From the NCBI GenBank assembly GCA_020427635.1, contig JAGQOH010000019.1, positions 1 to 50,651 of the forward strand: DNA of 50,651 bases, given 5' to 3'. Below are positions 41,633 to 50,340 of this stretch, piece after piece (position 1 is the stretch's first letter; the number at the start of each line of letters is the position of its first letter). The position numbers were made by a program, and so were the translations under genes. This DNA is from Phycisphaerales bacterium. GTDB lineage: Bacteria > Planctomycetota > Phycisphaerae > Phycisphaerales > UBA1924. The notes under the pieces are model-generated. The model had not been told where the DNA came from. It did no database searches and was given only the letters and a program-made list of their open reading frames with translations.

Positions 41633-44089
41633 TCAGTCGTCCGACCCGACCTGCGAGTAGGTCGAATTGGGCAGGGCCGTCGTCGGGAAGCGCCAGATGG
41701 AGGGCATCTGGGCCATCGGGCCCAGGTTGAACACTTCAAAGGCCCACGGCGTCTGCTTCAGGGAGGGCTGCATGGAGTCGTAGCCCGCCCACGCCTGCTG
41801 GTTTGCCCAGTCAGTATTGGGCTGCTGCAGGTCCATGGTCCGCAGGGCGCCGGAGAAGGGCCCTTCCGACTCGTTCTGGATCTGCGACATCAGCTTCGCC
41901 ATGTCGGCATTGATCGGCGTGAACTGAGCGGTCTGCTGCGTCGGCATCGGCGCGGGGTTGGTCGTCACCGTGGGATCGAGCTGGGCCCAATCGTTCTGCG
42001 CCGTTGTGGGCGCCGGCTGGTTGATCGTCCCCCACTGCGGCTCATGCACGGTGCCTTGCGCAACCGGCTGCTGCGTGTTGGGCTGGCTCGGGGCCTTGTG
42101 CATCGAAGCGGTCGGCGCCTTGTCGCCCTTCCACCACGAAGGCTTGCCCGAATCCACGGCCTGGTTTGCAGGCTTGTCCATCTTGTTGAAGGACTGCGGC
42201 TGGTCGTAGTTCTCAACCGGTGCGACTTCCTGACCATCAACCCAGGTGCTCACGTTGGGGGCGGCCTTGGCAGCAGCCCACGGGTCCTGGCCTGAGCGAT
42301 TGCGGAACACTTCGTCATACCGCTCGGGGTCGACAATGCTCTCGAGCATCGAGCGCGAGGGCCAGTAGTCAGCCTTGTTGAACAGTTCCTCGCGCATCTG
42401 GATCGCGTCGGGCTGAGCCGGGCGCAGCTCCAGCGAGCGGCGGAGGTGCCAGTTGGCCTTGTCGAGGTTGCCATCGCGGGCGGCCCGCTCGGCAAGGATG
42501 TTCTGCTGCTTCGTCTGGCGATCCTGCGACCAGGGCAGCAAACCCTGACGCGTGCCGGTGCGGATGCGATCCGACATCTCGACAGCGCGCTCGCCCTGAT
42601 CCAAGAGGATCTGATCGTTGACGATCGTCGGCGTGATCATGAACACGATCTCGGCACGCTCCGTTGCATCGTCGTGCCCGCGGAACGCGGCACCAATAAT
42701 CGGGATGTCGCCAAGGATCGGCACCTGGCGGCGACCAAGGCTCGTGCTCTCGCGGAACAGACCGCCCAGCACGACCGTCGCGCCGTCCGGCACGATGATG
42801 TTCGTCGACAGTTCTTGCGTGACTTCGTCCGGGATGGTCACCGCAGCGCCCAAGCCGTCGGTCGTCTCACGGATCTGGCCTTCCGAGACGCGCGGCTGGA
42901 GCTCGAGGCGAATCATGCCATCGTTAGACACGAAGGGGCGCACCGTCAGCTGCGTACCAGTGTCAAGGAACTCGACGGTCTGGGTCGTTGCCGTTTCGGT
43001 GGACGTCGTGTTCAGGTAGCCAAGCTTGCGGCCAACGAGCACGCGCGACGCCTGGCGATTGAGCGTGAGGATCTTGGGATTGCTCAGAATCGTGATGTCC
43101 GTCACTTCATCGAGCAGCTTCAGGAACACCGCGACGTCGTCTGCGATGACCGAAGCGCGGAAGGTGGCGGGTCCGGCAATGTTGCCCGGGCTGCTCACGA
43201 ACGCGCTCGCGGTTTGATCGACCGGCGCGACCTTGTTCTCGCCGCGGCCGGTCAACGCCAGAGCCGACCCGAGCGGGCCGCCAAAGTCGAAGAAGTCCGT
43301 GAAGCTGAGATCATTCAGCACGGCAAACTCGACGCCGAACGCATTTGCTTCGTTGAGCTGTGTCTGCAGGATGGTGGCCTCGACGAGCACCTGCGAGGGG
43401 CGCGTATCGATCGAGGTGATCAGCGCTTGGATCTCATCGAGGTGCTCGGGATAGTCGTTGACGATCAGGGTCGACTCGAGGGCATAGTCCTCGGCGCCGG
43501 AGGGCACATCCTCTGAGAGTGAGAACTCGGTGGCGGCCTCATTGAACACCAGCTTGCCGCCGGCGCTCAGGAGCGGCTCGACAAACTCGGCGGCGTCGGA
43601 GGCGCTGAGATAGTTGAGCCTGATGACGCGCGACTCGCGCTTGCGGGCCGCGGCCTTGATGGCCTCGAGCTCCTCAAGCGTGTAGACGTAGATGAAGTTG
43701 CCCTTCTCGATCCAGCCATACCCATTGATGTTCAGCAAGGCGTCGAGTGCTTCGGGAATCGTCACGCCATAGAAGTTGGCGGAGACCCGAGCAGAGACGT
43801 CCTGCGACACCACGATGTTCTTTTGCGATTGCACAGAGAGCATCTGCAGCACGTTGTTCAGGTCTTCGTCATTGACGAAGATGTCAACGGTCAGGTACTC
43901 CGAAACGCGCACGCCCTCGTCATTGAGGTCGCCTTCGCGCCGGTCTTCGCCAACGGCGCTCGTGCCGGGGCGAGGCACGGCCTGTTGCGCCACCGCCTGC
44001 CCAGCAGTCAGCATCAGGGCGGCCGCGGCAGTCGCCATGAACGTGCTCTTCCCCGCGAACCAGCTCGTTGTCGAATTCACTCGGCTCAT
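41633..44089 (-). CDS. Outer-membrane secretin (GspD/PilQ family)
   Basis: 818 residues. A signal peptide (KSTFMATAAAALMLTAGQAVAQ) is followed by an N0/STN-type domain (VDIFVNDEDLNNVLQMLSVQ, ANFYGVTIPEALDALLNING), an N1 domain (IRLNYLSASDAAEFVEPLLS) and the secretin barrel: QVLVEATILQTQLNEANAFG to VPDGATVVLGGLFRE and QVPILGDIPIIGAAFR. A Gln/Pro/Asn-rich tail of nearly 300 residues follows, with no match I can name. The ATG at 44089 is favoured over the GTG at 44092 because AGGAG then stands 7 bases away. It forms the outer-membrane gate of the secretion/pilus machine. Confidence 0.94.
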   Translation of the reverse strand: MSRVNSTTSWFAGKSTFMATAAAALMLTAGQAVAQQAVPRPGTSAVGEDRREGDLNDEGVRVSEYLTVDIFVNDEDLNNVLQMLSVQSQKNIVVSQDVSARVSANFYGVTIPEALDALLNINGYGWIEKGNFIYVYTLEELEAIKAAARKRESRVIRLNYLSASDAAEFVEPLLSAGGKLVFNEAATEFSLSEDVPSGAEDYALESTLIVNDYPEHLDEIQALITSIDTRPSQVLVEATILQTQLNEANAFGVEFAVLNDLSFTDFFDFGGPLGSALALTGRGENKVAPVDQTASAFVSSPGNIAGPATFRASVIADDVAVFLKLLDEVTDITILSNPKILTLNRQASRVLVGRKLGYLNTTSTETATTQTVEFLDTGTQLTVRPFVSNDGMIRLELQPRVSEGQIRETTDGLGAAVTIPDEVTQELSTNIIVPDGATVVLGGLFRESTSLGRRQVPILGDIPIIGAAFRGHDDATERAEIVFMITPTIVNDQILLDQGERAVEMSDRIRTGTRQGLLPWSQDRQTKQQNILAERAARDGNLDKANWHLRRSLELRPAQPDAIQMREELFNKADYWPSRSMLESIVDPERYDEVFRNRSGQDPWAAAKAAPNVSTWVDGQEVAPVENYDQPQSFNKMDKPANQAVDSGKPSWWKGDKAPTASMHKAPSQPNTQQPVAQGTVHEPQWGTINQPAPTTAQNDWAQLDPTVTTNPAPMPTQQTAQFTPINADMAKLMSQIQNESEGPFSGALRTMDLQQPNTDWANQQAWAGYDSMQPSLKQTPWAFEVFNLGPMAQMPSIWRFPTTALPNSTYSQVGSDD

Positions 44090-44101
44090 CACTCGGCTCC
44101 T

Positions 44102-44116
44102 CCGCCCGATGGGCGG
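44102..44116 (-). other. Short hairpin before secretin ribosome site
   Basis: CCGCCC and GGGCGG (44102-44107 and 44111-44116) pair with a 3-base loop. On the minus strand it directly abuts the AGGAG ribosome site of the secretin gene and might limit its translation. Confidence 0.4.
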
Positions 44117-44162
44117 GCTCTGTGGTGTGCGGCGTCAACCTCTGCGTCGCACCTGGTTTTGA

Positions 44163-44783
44163 TCAGCGCTCACTTGGGTCGCTCAAAAGCTCGTACTCGA
44201 CCCCGTTCAACTCCAGCACGACGCTGCGCGTTTCCACTCGCACAAGCGTGAATGCGCCCACCGGATCCCCCGGTCGGGCCCACGTCCGATGACTCGACCG
44301 CCCGCTGACCACTTCGATCAGCGCCAGCGGTCGATTCCCCAGCACGGTGCTGCGTAGCCGCAGCCTGGCGAGTTGCTGCTGGGCCTCCTGCTCAGCCGCC
44401 GCTCGCACCCGATCGGGGTTCTCGGGATTCTCGTCGGCATAGTTAGTCCGGGAGTTTGGCGGAAGAGAGGTAGAAGGGTCCGTTTGGAGGGGCGGCGGAA
44501 ACACTGCCGGGTTCAACTGGAAGACATTGCGGCTCGTCTTGATCGGACGCTGCACCGGAATGAGTTCCCCGGACGTATCGAGGACGATCTTCGAAACCTC
44601 GCCCGAGAAGATGCGCTCGCGCCGCGATGCAGAAGAGGACGTTGCCGACGCACGCGCCGGACCACCATCAACCAACGCTCGCCCGATAACCACGATCAGC
44701 ACGAGCGTCAGCGTGCCAAGTACCACGGACTTGCGCTTGTCGCTTGTCACCATGACCCAGAATTCAGTTATTGCCCCCTGCAT
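44163..44783 (-). CDS. PilP/GspC-like inner-membrane protein
   Basis: 206 residues. One N-terminal helix (about 20-38, VVLGTLTLVLIVVIGRALV) is followed by a Pro/Ser-rich linker and a C-terminal beta domain with LRSTVLGNRPLALIEVVSG, TWARPGDPVGAFTLVRVE and SVVLELNGVEYEL, the HR/PilP-like pattern. PilP and GspC link the inner-membrane platform to the secretin. The match is by shape and position; it is not a clear sequence hit. The start overlaps the PilO-like stop (ATGA at 44783). Confidence 0.7.
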   Translation of the reverse strand: MQGAITEFWVMVTSDKRKSVVLGTLTLVLIVVIGRALVDGGPARASATSSSASRRERIFSGEVSKIVLDTSGELIPVQRPIKTSRNVFQLNPAVFPPPLQTDPSTSLPPNSRTNYADENPENPDRVRAAAEQEAQQQLARLRLRSTVLGNRPLALIEVVSGRSSHRTWARPGDPVGAFTLVRVETRSVVLELNGVEYELLSDPSER

Positions 44784-45355
44784 CAGCGAGCCTCCGATCC
44801 ATTCGCCACCGCCCGCGGCGCATAGAACACATCGATCAGGAGTTCCGCCTCGACAATGCCGTCCCGATTGCTGTCATCGCGCGAAGCGCGGCCCGTTGCC
44901 GCACGGAACTTCTGCACGCGCACCAGGCGGTCGAGTTGTTCGATATGGCGCACGGCCTCGTACACGGCCGGGAAGGGCCCCTTCACCTTGACCGCCATGG
45001 GCATGGAGTCCGCTTCATCGAGCGAGGTCGGCGTTCCAGTCGTGACCTCTCGATCGGTCAGTCCAAGGCGATTCAGCTCGTCGGCGAGCGAGCCCATGAG
45101 ATCTGCGATGTTGCTGTCCCTCGGAATGGGGCGCATGCGATCGCCATGGTGCCGGCGCAACTCCGAGAGTTTGTCCGACAACGTGCTGATCACTTCAGGG
45201 CCGCCCACCGGTCGCGCCGCTTCCGCCCGCTTGTCCGCCAGTTCATGATCCAGACGATGACCCTCGCGCACCGCGGGCACGATGGCCCCGCCAACGCCCA
45301 CGCCAAGCATGAGCACCCAACCACCAAAGAGTGCTGTGCGCGTCTGCTGGCTCAT
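44783..45355 (-). CDS. PilO-like alignment-complex protein
   Basis: 190 residues with one N-terminal helix (about 6-27, ALFGGWVLMLGVGVGGAIVP), a coiled-coil region with ISTLSDKLSELRRHHGDRM and a small alpha/beta domain with ADSMPMAVKVKGPFPAVYEAV and LDRLVRVQKF, the typical PilO ferredoxin-like fold. Its start overlaps the PilN-like stop by 4 bases. Role: inner-membrane alignment complex PilM-N-O-P. Confidence 0.82.
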   Translation of the reverse strand: MSQQTRTALFGGWVLMLGVGVGGAIVPAVREGHRLDHELADKRAEAARPVGGPEVISTLSDKLSELRRHHGDRMRPIPRDSNIADLMGSLADELNRLGLTDREVTTGTPTSLDEADSMPMAVKVKGPFPAVYEAVRHIEQLDRLVRVQKFRAATGRASRDDSNRDGIVEAELLIDVFYAPRAVANGSEAR

Positions 45356-46008
45356 GGCGCGACCTCCTCTTGGACGACGGCTGTCGACGTGGCGGGCGCA
45401 TCGAAGAACTTGTAGGAGGCCTTTAGATCGATGAGTCCTGTGACACGGAAGCGCCGCGCATCGACGCCATCGACATCTGCGGGGCGCGCGTAGTCGAGCG
45501 ATACCGTTTTGAACAGCGCGCGCCCTTCGAGGGACCGCACGAGTTCTGCGACGACACCATCGCGGGCGGCGACACCCTCAAGCTCAATCGCGAGCCAGGC
45601 ACGATCGTCCGCGTCCGTCTTGGAACGCCGCGCACGCTCTGTCTTGGGCACCACCGCCAAGCTCGTGAGCGTCACTTCCGCAGGCGTCAGGCCCGCGACG
45701 CACTGGAGCACGTCGGAGATCTGCAGCGGCCATGCGAGGCGATCGTATCGGCGGATGTCGTTCTCCAGGGTCTCAATGTCGGTCATCAAGGTCTGCACTT
45801 CGTGATCGCGTGACCAGTTCAGCTCGACCTGGTTGTTCAGATCCGCCAGTTCACGCAGCTGTGCCTGCCGACCAGCGGTGAACGCCGCATAGAGCGAGAT
45901 CAGAATCGCTGCGGTTGACGCATAGGCGCCGACCCACATGCGCACACGCGCGCGGCGCTGTAGGGCTGCGCGACACTTTGTCGGCATGAGGTCGATGTAG
46001 GCGTTCAC
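45352..46008 (-). CDS. PilN-like alignment-complex protein
   Basis: 218 residues. The short N-terminal motif MNAYIDLMP corresponds to the PilN segment (I/L-N-L-L/M-P) that docks into PilM. Next is one helix (about 25-43, VGAYASTAAILISLYAAF), a coiled-coil (LRELADLNNQVELNW) and a ferredoxin-like domain. The GTG start at 46008 overlaps the PilM stop (GTGA), and the stop overlaps the PilO gene. I reject the longer frame to 46134 because it would overlap pilM. Confidence 0.85.
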   Translation of the reverse strand: MNAYIDLMPTKCRAALQRRARVRMWVGAYASTAAILISLYAAFTAGRQAQLRELADLNNQVELNWSRDHEVQTLMTDIETLENDIRRYDRLAWPLQISDVLQCVAGLTPAEVTLTSLAVVPKTERARRSKTDADDRAWLAIELEGVAARDGVVAELVRSLEGRALFKTVSLDYARPADVDGVDARRFRVTGLIDLKASYKFFDAPATSTAVVQEEVAP

Positions 46009-47198
46009 GCCGCAACCTTCCGCTCGTCGACCATGCCATGGGGCGGTACGTCCGCGGTGCGTGTGGCGTCGCGCCTCGCTCGCCGCGACTTGCGCTGGCT
46101 CAATCGAAGGCTCAGTCCGCACGCCACTGCCCAATCGGGCGCGGGCGCACCAGCCACGATGCGCGTGCGTCCCGTGCTTGCGGCATCCTGCACGGAAACA
46201 CCTTGCAACGGATCGCCCAACTTCGCGGGAATGTGCAGCGCCTGCTCGAAGGCTTCAACGAGTCCGGGTTCGCGGGCCTCTCCGCCCACGATGTGACAGC
46301 ACTCCGGGCGAATCCCACGGAAGGTCACGGCGTAGTACCGCATGCACAGCTTCACTTCGTGCGCAAGGTCGTTCAGCAAGGGACGGGTGACCTGATAGAT
46401 CGCGCGATCGACCTTCGCATCGACGGGCGTATGGCCCGGCTCGCTCGCCTGCATGCGCCGCTGGCGAAGATCCGCCACCGCATGTATGTCCAAGCCAAGG
46501 CGCTCGGCGGCATGCTTGGTCAACTGATCCCCACCAAGATCCAAGCGCTTGTAGAACGCGATGTCGGTCCCGCGCAGCAGGAGCACACTCGACGAAGCCC
46601 AGCCCAGGTCCACGACGACGCGCACCGACAGACGATCTTCGGCCCGCTGGAATGTGCGCGCAAATGCGCGCGCTTCCGCACAGAAACCTGGCTCCACATG
46701 AAGCGGGCGCAACCCGCGCTCCATGAGCCCACGCACCATCGTCTCGATCGGCGCCCGTGGCGCGCCCACATAGACGACCTCGTGGCGTACTTCGTCGCCT
46801 TGGCGAACTTCACCGGCGATGAACGTGCTGATCTCGGCCGGCTGCCCTTCCGGGAACCCGAGCTTCTCGGCGCCATCGAGTGAGGCTGCCTTGGCCAGTT
46901 CGCTTTCCGGCATGGGCGGCTGGCGGAACGATCGCGTGCGCACCATGCGATCGTCCAAGCCAATGATGCAGTTCGTGCCTGTGAATGTTCCCGCGCGCAC
47001 GGTATTGGCGATTGCTTCGATGAGCTCCTGCACGCGAGCCGGATCGTCCGGCGCTGCGCGCGACGTGAGGTCGACGCGTGCCGACGCTGCGACGCGCAAG
47101 CCTTTGCGGCCTTGGGCCAACTGCAGCAAGCGAGCACCTGTCGAGCCCAGGTCGATCCCGATCGGCAGCGTGCGAGATGTCTTGAGAAGGTCGATCAT
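46005..47198 (-). CDS. pilM: PilM-like cytoplasmic actin-fold protein
   Basis: 397 residues. Actin-like ATPase fold: phosphate loop PIGIDLGSTGARLLQLAQG near residues 12-30, VVVDLGWASSSVLLLRG (second phosphate motif) and CCHIVGGEAREPGLVEAFE (adenosine motif), ending with DWAVACGLSLRL. PilM binds the N-terminal peptide of PilN on the cytoplasmic side and links to the ATPase. Length is about 40 residues above the classical PilM. Family assignment is firm. Confidence 0.92.
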   Translation of the reverse strand: MIDLLKTSRTLPIGIDLGSTGARLLQLAQGRKGLRVAASARVDLTSRAAPDDPARVQELIEAIANTVRAGTFTGTNCIIGLDDRMVRTRSFRQPPMPESELAKAASLDGAEKLGFPEGQPAEISTFIAGEVRQGDEVRHEVVYVGAPRAPIETMVRGLMERGLRPLHVEPGFCAEARAFARTFQRAEDRLSVRVVVDLGWASSSVLLLRGTDIAFYKRLDLGGDQLTKHAAERLGLDIHAVADLRQRRMQASEPGHTPVDAKVDRAIYQVTRPLLNDLAHEVKLCMRYYAVTFRGIRPECCHIVGGEAREPGLVEAFEQALHIPAKLGDPLQGVSVQDAASTGRTRIVAGAPAPDWAVACGLSLRLSQRKSRRARRDATRTADVPPHGMVDERKVAA

Positions 47199-47259
47199 GC
47201 GGGCGAATCCCCCACATGTGTCGGCTCAACGAGCCAACGCCCGCACCTGGACCTTCAAC

Positions 47260-47862
47260 TTATTCGGCGCGGTCCACGGTGACTCGACCGGTCATCGGGG
47301 CAATGTTGATCCGATATTCCCACGCCCCGCCGCTGGTGGCCGTTCCGATTTCGACGAACCCGCCATCACTCGGCTCGGGCCCGGTGAGGTCGAGCACGGG
47401 GCCACCAAGCTCATCGAAGATCAGCAGGTCGTCACCATCGAAACTGGCGTTCAGGATGATCGCGCCGCCATACTGGTCTTCGTTGAAATTCCGCGCATAG
47501 GGCGAATCGATCCTGTCGGGCAGGAACATCGCATCGGTCACCAGGTCCAGCGCCGGACCATTGACTTCCGCAAGCACATAGCCGTTGCCAGCGTCATAGC
47601 TAAACGGCGCATCCTTTGTGGTCGGCACGCGCCCGAACCACAGCGCACGACGTGACTGATACGCCATCGCATCGGCCTGTGCGAACGTGATATCCGCAAC
47701 GATCTGGCGCACCGCCGCTTGCACGCGCAGCACGCCTGTCGTCGACATCGATGGAATCACGAGAATGGTCGCCACCCCAAGGACGGCGATCGTGATCAGC
47801 AATTCGATCAGAGTGAAGCCGCGACGCCCGGGGCGCCGACCGACCAGCGAAACAGCATGCAT
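47260..47862 (-). CDS. GspH-like pseudopilin
   Basis: 200 residues. The class III signal peptide RRGFTLIELLITIAVLGVA has cleavage after Gly with Phe at +1 and Glu at +5. The C-terminal beta-rich domain (RQIVADITFAQADAMAYQSR, GGAIILNASFDGDDLLIFDE) matches GspH/FimT-type minor pseudopilins. The start at 47862 (MHAVSLVGRR) leaves a short leader; the longer frame to 47913 is not needed. It stands before pilM. Confidence 0.85.
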   Translation of the reverse strand: MHAVSLVGRRPGRRGFTLIELLITIAVLGVATILVIPSMSTTGVLRVQAAVRQIVADITFAQADAMAYQSRRALWFGRVPTTKDAPFSYDAGNGYVLAEVNGPALDLVTDAMFLPDRIDSPYARNFNEDQYGGAIILNASFDGDDLLIFDELGGPVLDLTGPEPSDGGFVEIGTATSGGAWEYRINIAPMTGRVTVDRAE

Positions 47863-47866
47863 GGTG

Positions 47867-48172
47867 TCACTCCGCAATCTTGACCTGCGGCATCTCCGTA
47901 ACGCGGACTTCAATGCCCGCGTTCAGCTTGCGCTCGATGCGATCCAAACGCTGCTCGACGGAGCGCAGCGCGGTGATCATCTTTTCCCGCTGGGCGCCGG
48001 AGTTGAACGGTCCGGTTTGGGGACTGCTCGCTGCCGGCGCTGCGTCCGCCTCACTCGCGCCGAAGTCGGCGGGTCGGATCACAAGCACGGCCAACAGCAC
48101 GACCGCCACCGTCAGCAGTTGATTCGTCTTCTGGCTGGTCCAGATTGGACGTTCGAGGGCCTCGCGCTGCAT
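47867..48172 (-). CDS. Small one-helix membrane protein in pseudopilin cluster
   Basis: 101 residues when started at the ATG at 48172, which has AAGGAG 6 bases before it. One helix (about 17-36, LLTVAVVLLAVLVI) is followed by an Ala/Ser-rich linker and a helical segment (MITALRSVEQRLDRIERKL) with coiled-coil character. No family recognised. It lies between two pseudopilin genes and 4 bp before the GspH-like gene, so it probably belongs to the machine. Confidence 0.7.
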   Translation of the reverse strand: MQREALERPIWTSQKTNQLLTVAVVLLAVLVIRPADFGASEADAAPAASSPQTGPFNSGAQREKMITALRSVEQRLDRIERKLNAGIEVRVTEMPQVKIAE

Positions 48173-48213
48173 CGCTCGCTCCTTGTCGGAACTGCTCAGG
48201 TCAGAACTATCAC

Positions 48214-48891
48214 TCAATCCGCGCTCCACAACGGTGCGGAAAGCGGAACGCCAAACACGGCGTCCGGTATTGATTCATCGGATACAGATCCCGACCAGGT
48301 AAGTCGGACATAGAAACCTGGACGTGATCCGTCGGGCGAGGCGGGCTCTATACGCATCTGGTCTATTTCTGCCGCCACTACGCGTCCGGTAACGTCGGGT
48401 CGGCGCCGCCACGCTGCGCAGAAGTCTGGGTGGGTCGCCCAGACCCGATCGATCGGCGCCACGAGGCGCGCGAAGTTCTCATCGGACATCTTGGGCGGGT
48501 TTGTGGCGGCATGGGCGGTGATGGTCCCGAGGAATGCGCTGTGCGTCAGCACGATGACCTCGCTTGGATCGATCTTGCCGTCGTCGCCTTCGTCCTTGTG
48601 CCACAGCACGATTTCCGTGAGTCCCGCATCCGTCGCGGGGCGCATCGCGAGCACTTCTTTGCTATCGACCATCAGCTTGCGCAGCGATTCAAACACGCCC
48701 GCCTTGGCTGGATCAGTCGGCGGTGCGTCCGCAGCGAGCTTCGCCTGCAGCGTCCCCGCCCCAACCACCTTGGGCAGCACATAGACGCCCGTGGCGCCCA
48801 CGATTCCGGCAGCGACCAAAACGACAACAACCTCGCTTGCGGCGATACCGCGTCTTGATCCGTTCGCGTTTGTGACGTGTCGATCCCCCAT
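48214..48891 (-). CDS. Atypical pseudopilin-like protein
   Basis: 225 residues. The N-terminus SRRGIAASEVVVVLVAAGIV fits a class III prepilin signal with unusual residues: Gly at -1, Ile at +1 and Glu at +5, in place of the GFTLxE form. A long soluble domain with KDEGDDGKIDPSEVIVL and PIDRVWATHPDFCAAWRR follows; this size and shape recall a GspK- or GspJ-like minor pseudopilin, but I cannot assign one. The ATG at 48891 is used. It is 9 bp after the upstream pseudopilin. Confidence 0.75.
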   Translation of the reverse strand: MGDRHVTNANGSRRGIAASEVVVVLVAAGIVGATGVYVLPKVVGAGTLQAKLAADAPPTDPAKAGVFESLRKLMVDSKEVLAMRPATDAGLTEIVLWHKDEGDDGKIDPSEVIVLTHSAFLGTITAHAATNPPKMSDENFARLVAPIDRVWATHPDFCAAWRRRPDVTGRVVAAEIDQMRIEPASPDGSRPGFYVRLTWSGSVSDESIPDAVFGVPLSAPLWSAD

Positions 48892-48900
48892 GACGCTTCG

Positions 48901-49359
48901 TCATGGAGTGTCGGTCGAAAGGGTGTCGTTCACCCTGTCATATCCGGCGGCATACACACGAATGGTGTTGCCCACCGCCTCGTAGAACCACCCATTCCCC
49001 ACATCCGGGCCCGCGGCGATTGCCGTCGCTTCATCCCCGCCCAGAAGGACCGTCGAGTCGGCGAAGAAATTCATGGGCTCGCTTTGGAGGTATTCGCTGC
49101 TTACGAGAATGCCCCAGCCGTCTTTGGCTTCGCCCTCGCCCATCGGATCGTCAATGTCGTTCGTCGGGAGCAGGCCTGCGTTGTTGGCTCGGTAGATTTC
49201 GATCTGCGATTCGATGGCCTGCAGGTTACGGCCCAGGTGCGCCCTGATCGCCTGCGTCGAAGCGCTGGACATCTGCGGGATCACGATGGCCGCCAAGACG
49301 CCGAGGATCACGACAACAATCAGGATCTCGACGAGTGTAAACCCAGGACGGCGCCGCAT
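48901..49359 (-). CDS. GspG-like major pseudopilin, copy 2
   Basis: 152 residues. MRRRPGFTLVEILIVVVILG is a canonical prepilin N-terminus with Gly at -1, Phe at +1, Glu at +5. The following PQMSSASTQAIRAHLGRNLQ and EIYRANNAGLLPT place it with GspG-type pseudopilins, which form the pseudopilus shaft. The ATG at 49359 has GGGAG 8 bases before it; the six-codon-longer start at 49377 does not. Closely related to the copy starting at 49971. Confidence 0.9.
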   Translation of the reverse strand: MRRRPGFTLVEILIVVVILGVLAAIVIPQMSSASTQAIRAHLGRNLQAIESQIEIYRANNAGLLPTNDIDDPMGEGEAKDGWGILVSSEYLQSEPMNFFADSTVLLGGDEATAIAAGPDVGNGWFYEAVGNTIRVYAAGYDRVNDTLSTDTP

Positions 49360-49479
49360 AAGCGTGACTCCCAACATGGCTCAGGCAACGCACCATCCGT
49401 GGCTCGCGTTGCAAGAAATGCCGCGAGCGCCGTTTCCGACGCCCGCGGCAGACATAATCGTTCGGTCACAGCACCCGGA

Positions 49480-49971
49480 TTAGGGGTTGTAACCAGCTTC
49501 GTTGGCCAGCTTGACCTCGTTCGGGTCGAAGCCGTAGGCGAAGCAGCGGCCGGACGTCGTGTCGTACAGCCAACCCGGATCGGTGTCGACCCAGGCGGCG
49601 TCAGCGATCATGGCGTCATCAACCGTGACGTCGTCGCCGGTCTCGACGATCGAGGTCTTGACGAAACCGTTGAAGGGCTCGTCCTTCATGTACTCGTCAG
49701 AAACCATCACGCCCCAGCTGCCATTGCCGTCAGCATCGGCGGCCTGGCCGAGCGCGGAGGTCGCGTCGTTGTGCGGCAGGGCGCCGGACTCATTGACGCG
49801 ATAGAGCTCGATCTGGCTCTCGATGGTCTTGAGCTGGGTCTGCAGCGCGCCCTTGACCGCCGACTGGCTGGCCGAGGTGAACTGCGGAACGACGATCGCG
49901 GCGAGAATGCCGAGAATCACGACCACGATCAGAATCTCAACAAGGGTGAATCCCTTCCGTGCGATGCGCAT
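49480..49971 (-). CDS. GspG-like major pseudopilin, copy 1
   Basis: 163 residues. MRIARKGFTLVEILIVVVIL is a canonical class III prepilin signal (Glu at +5), then LAAIVVPQFTSASQSAVKGA and LKTIESQIELYRVNESGALP, GspG-like. The ATG at 49971 has GGGAG 8 bases before it, the same spacing as copy 2. The C-terminal half (DEYMKDEPFNGF) lines up with the other copy (SEYLQSEPMNFF), so the two arose by duplication. It is the first complete gene of the minus-strand cluster in the window. Confidence 0.92.
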   Translation of the reverse strand: MRIARKGFTLVEILIVVVILGILAAIVVPQFTSASQSAVKGALQTQLKTIESQIELYRVNESGALPHNDATSALGQAADADGNGSWGVMVSDEYMKDEPFNGFVKTSIVETGDDVTVDDAMIADAAWVDTDPGWLYDTTSGRCFAYGFDPNEVKLANEAGYNP

Positions 49972-50340
49972 GAGTGAAACTCCCGTACTAAGCGCCCTTG
50001 GATCCAATGGCGCGACCCGATGATCGGGCACACGCCGACGACACATTGGCCGCCAGCGCGCCTACAGCAAGAACGGGCGCTATCCGCCCTTGCCGCATGG
50101 GGGGCACCGCGCCCCACCATCGCCCGAGTGCCGGGCAGCCAGTGAGGAGCATCGGATCCGCCAACCTCACTTGGTGCGAGGTCAAGCCAACAGGACCACT
50201 TGTGCGGGGGGACCAGCATGCGCGACCCGCAGAAGTCGTCAGTCTTACGTCCGAGAGCGCGGACAGGCGCATACAAACACACAACGCCCAGCCATTCACC
50301 ATGGCTGGACTTGCGTTGCAAGTGGATTTGTGTCCGCCGC
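49972..50340. other. Intergenic leader of the pseudopilin cluster
   Basis: 369 bp with no gene I can support; several overlapping short frames show no family-like features. It should hold the promoter and leader for the pseudopilin genes on the minus strand, but I find no convincing -35/-10 or sigma-54 pair. Imperfect inverted repeats occur, including a GTGAGG/CCTCAC pair around 50141-50195. Confidence 0.5.
50288..50323 (-). terminator. Tandem hairpins after the partial gene
   Basis: CCAGCCAT/ATGGCTGG (50288-50295 and 50301-50308, 5-base loop) adjoins ACTTGC/GCAAGT (50309-50314 and 50318-50323, 3-base loop). On the minus strand they lie 18 bases after the stop at 50341 and are followed by T-rich GTTGTGTGTTTG. 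A probable terminator, weaker than a canonical U-run. Confidence 0.5.

Noticed and set aside
49972..50340. Sigma-54 promoter before the pseudopilins
   Set aside because: The best GG/GC pair on the minus strand has the wrong spacing (9 instead of 10 bases) and lacks the rest of the consensus.
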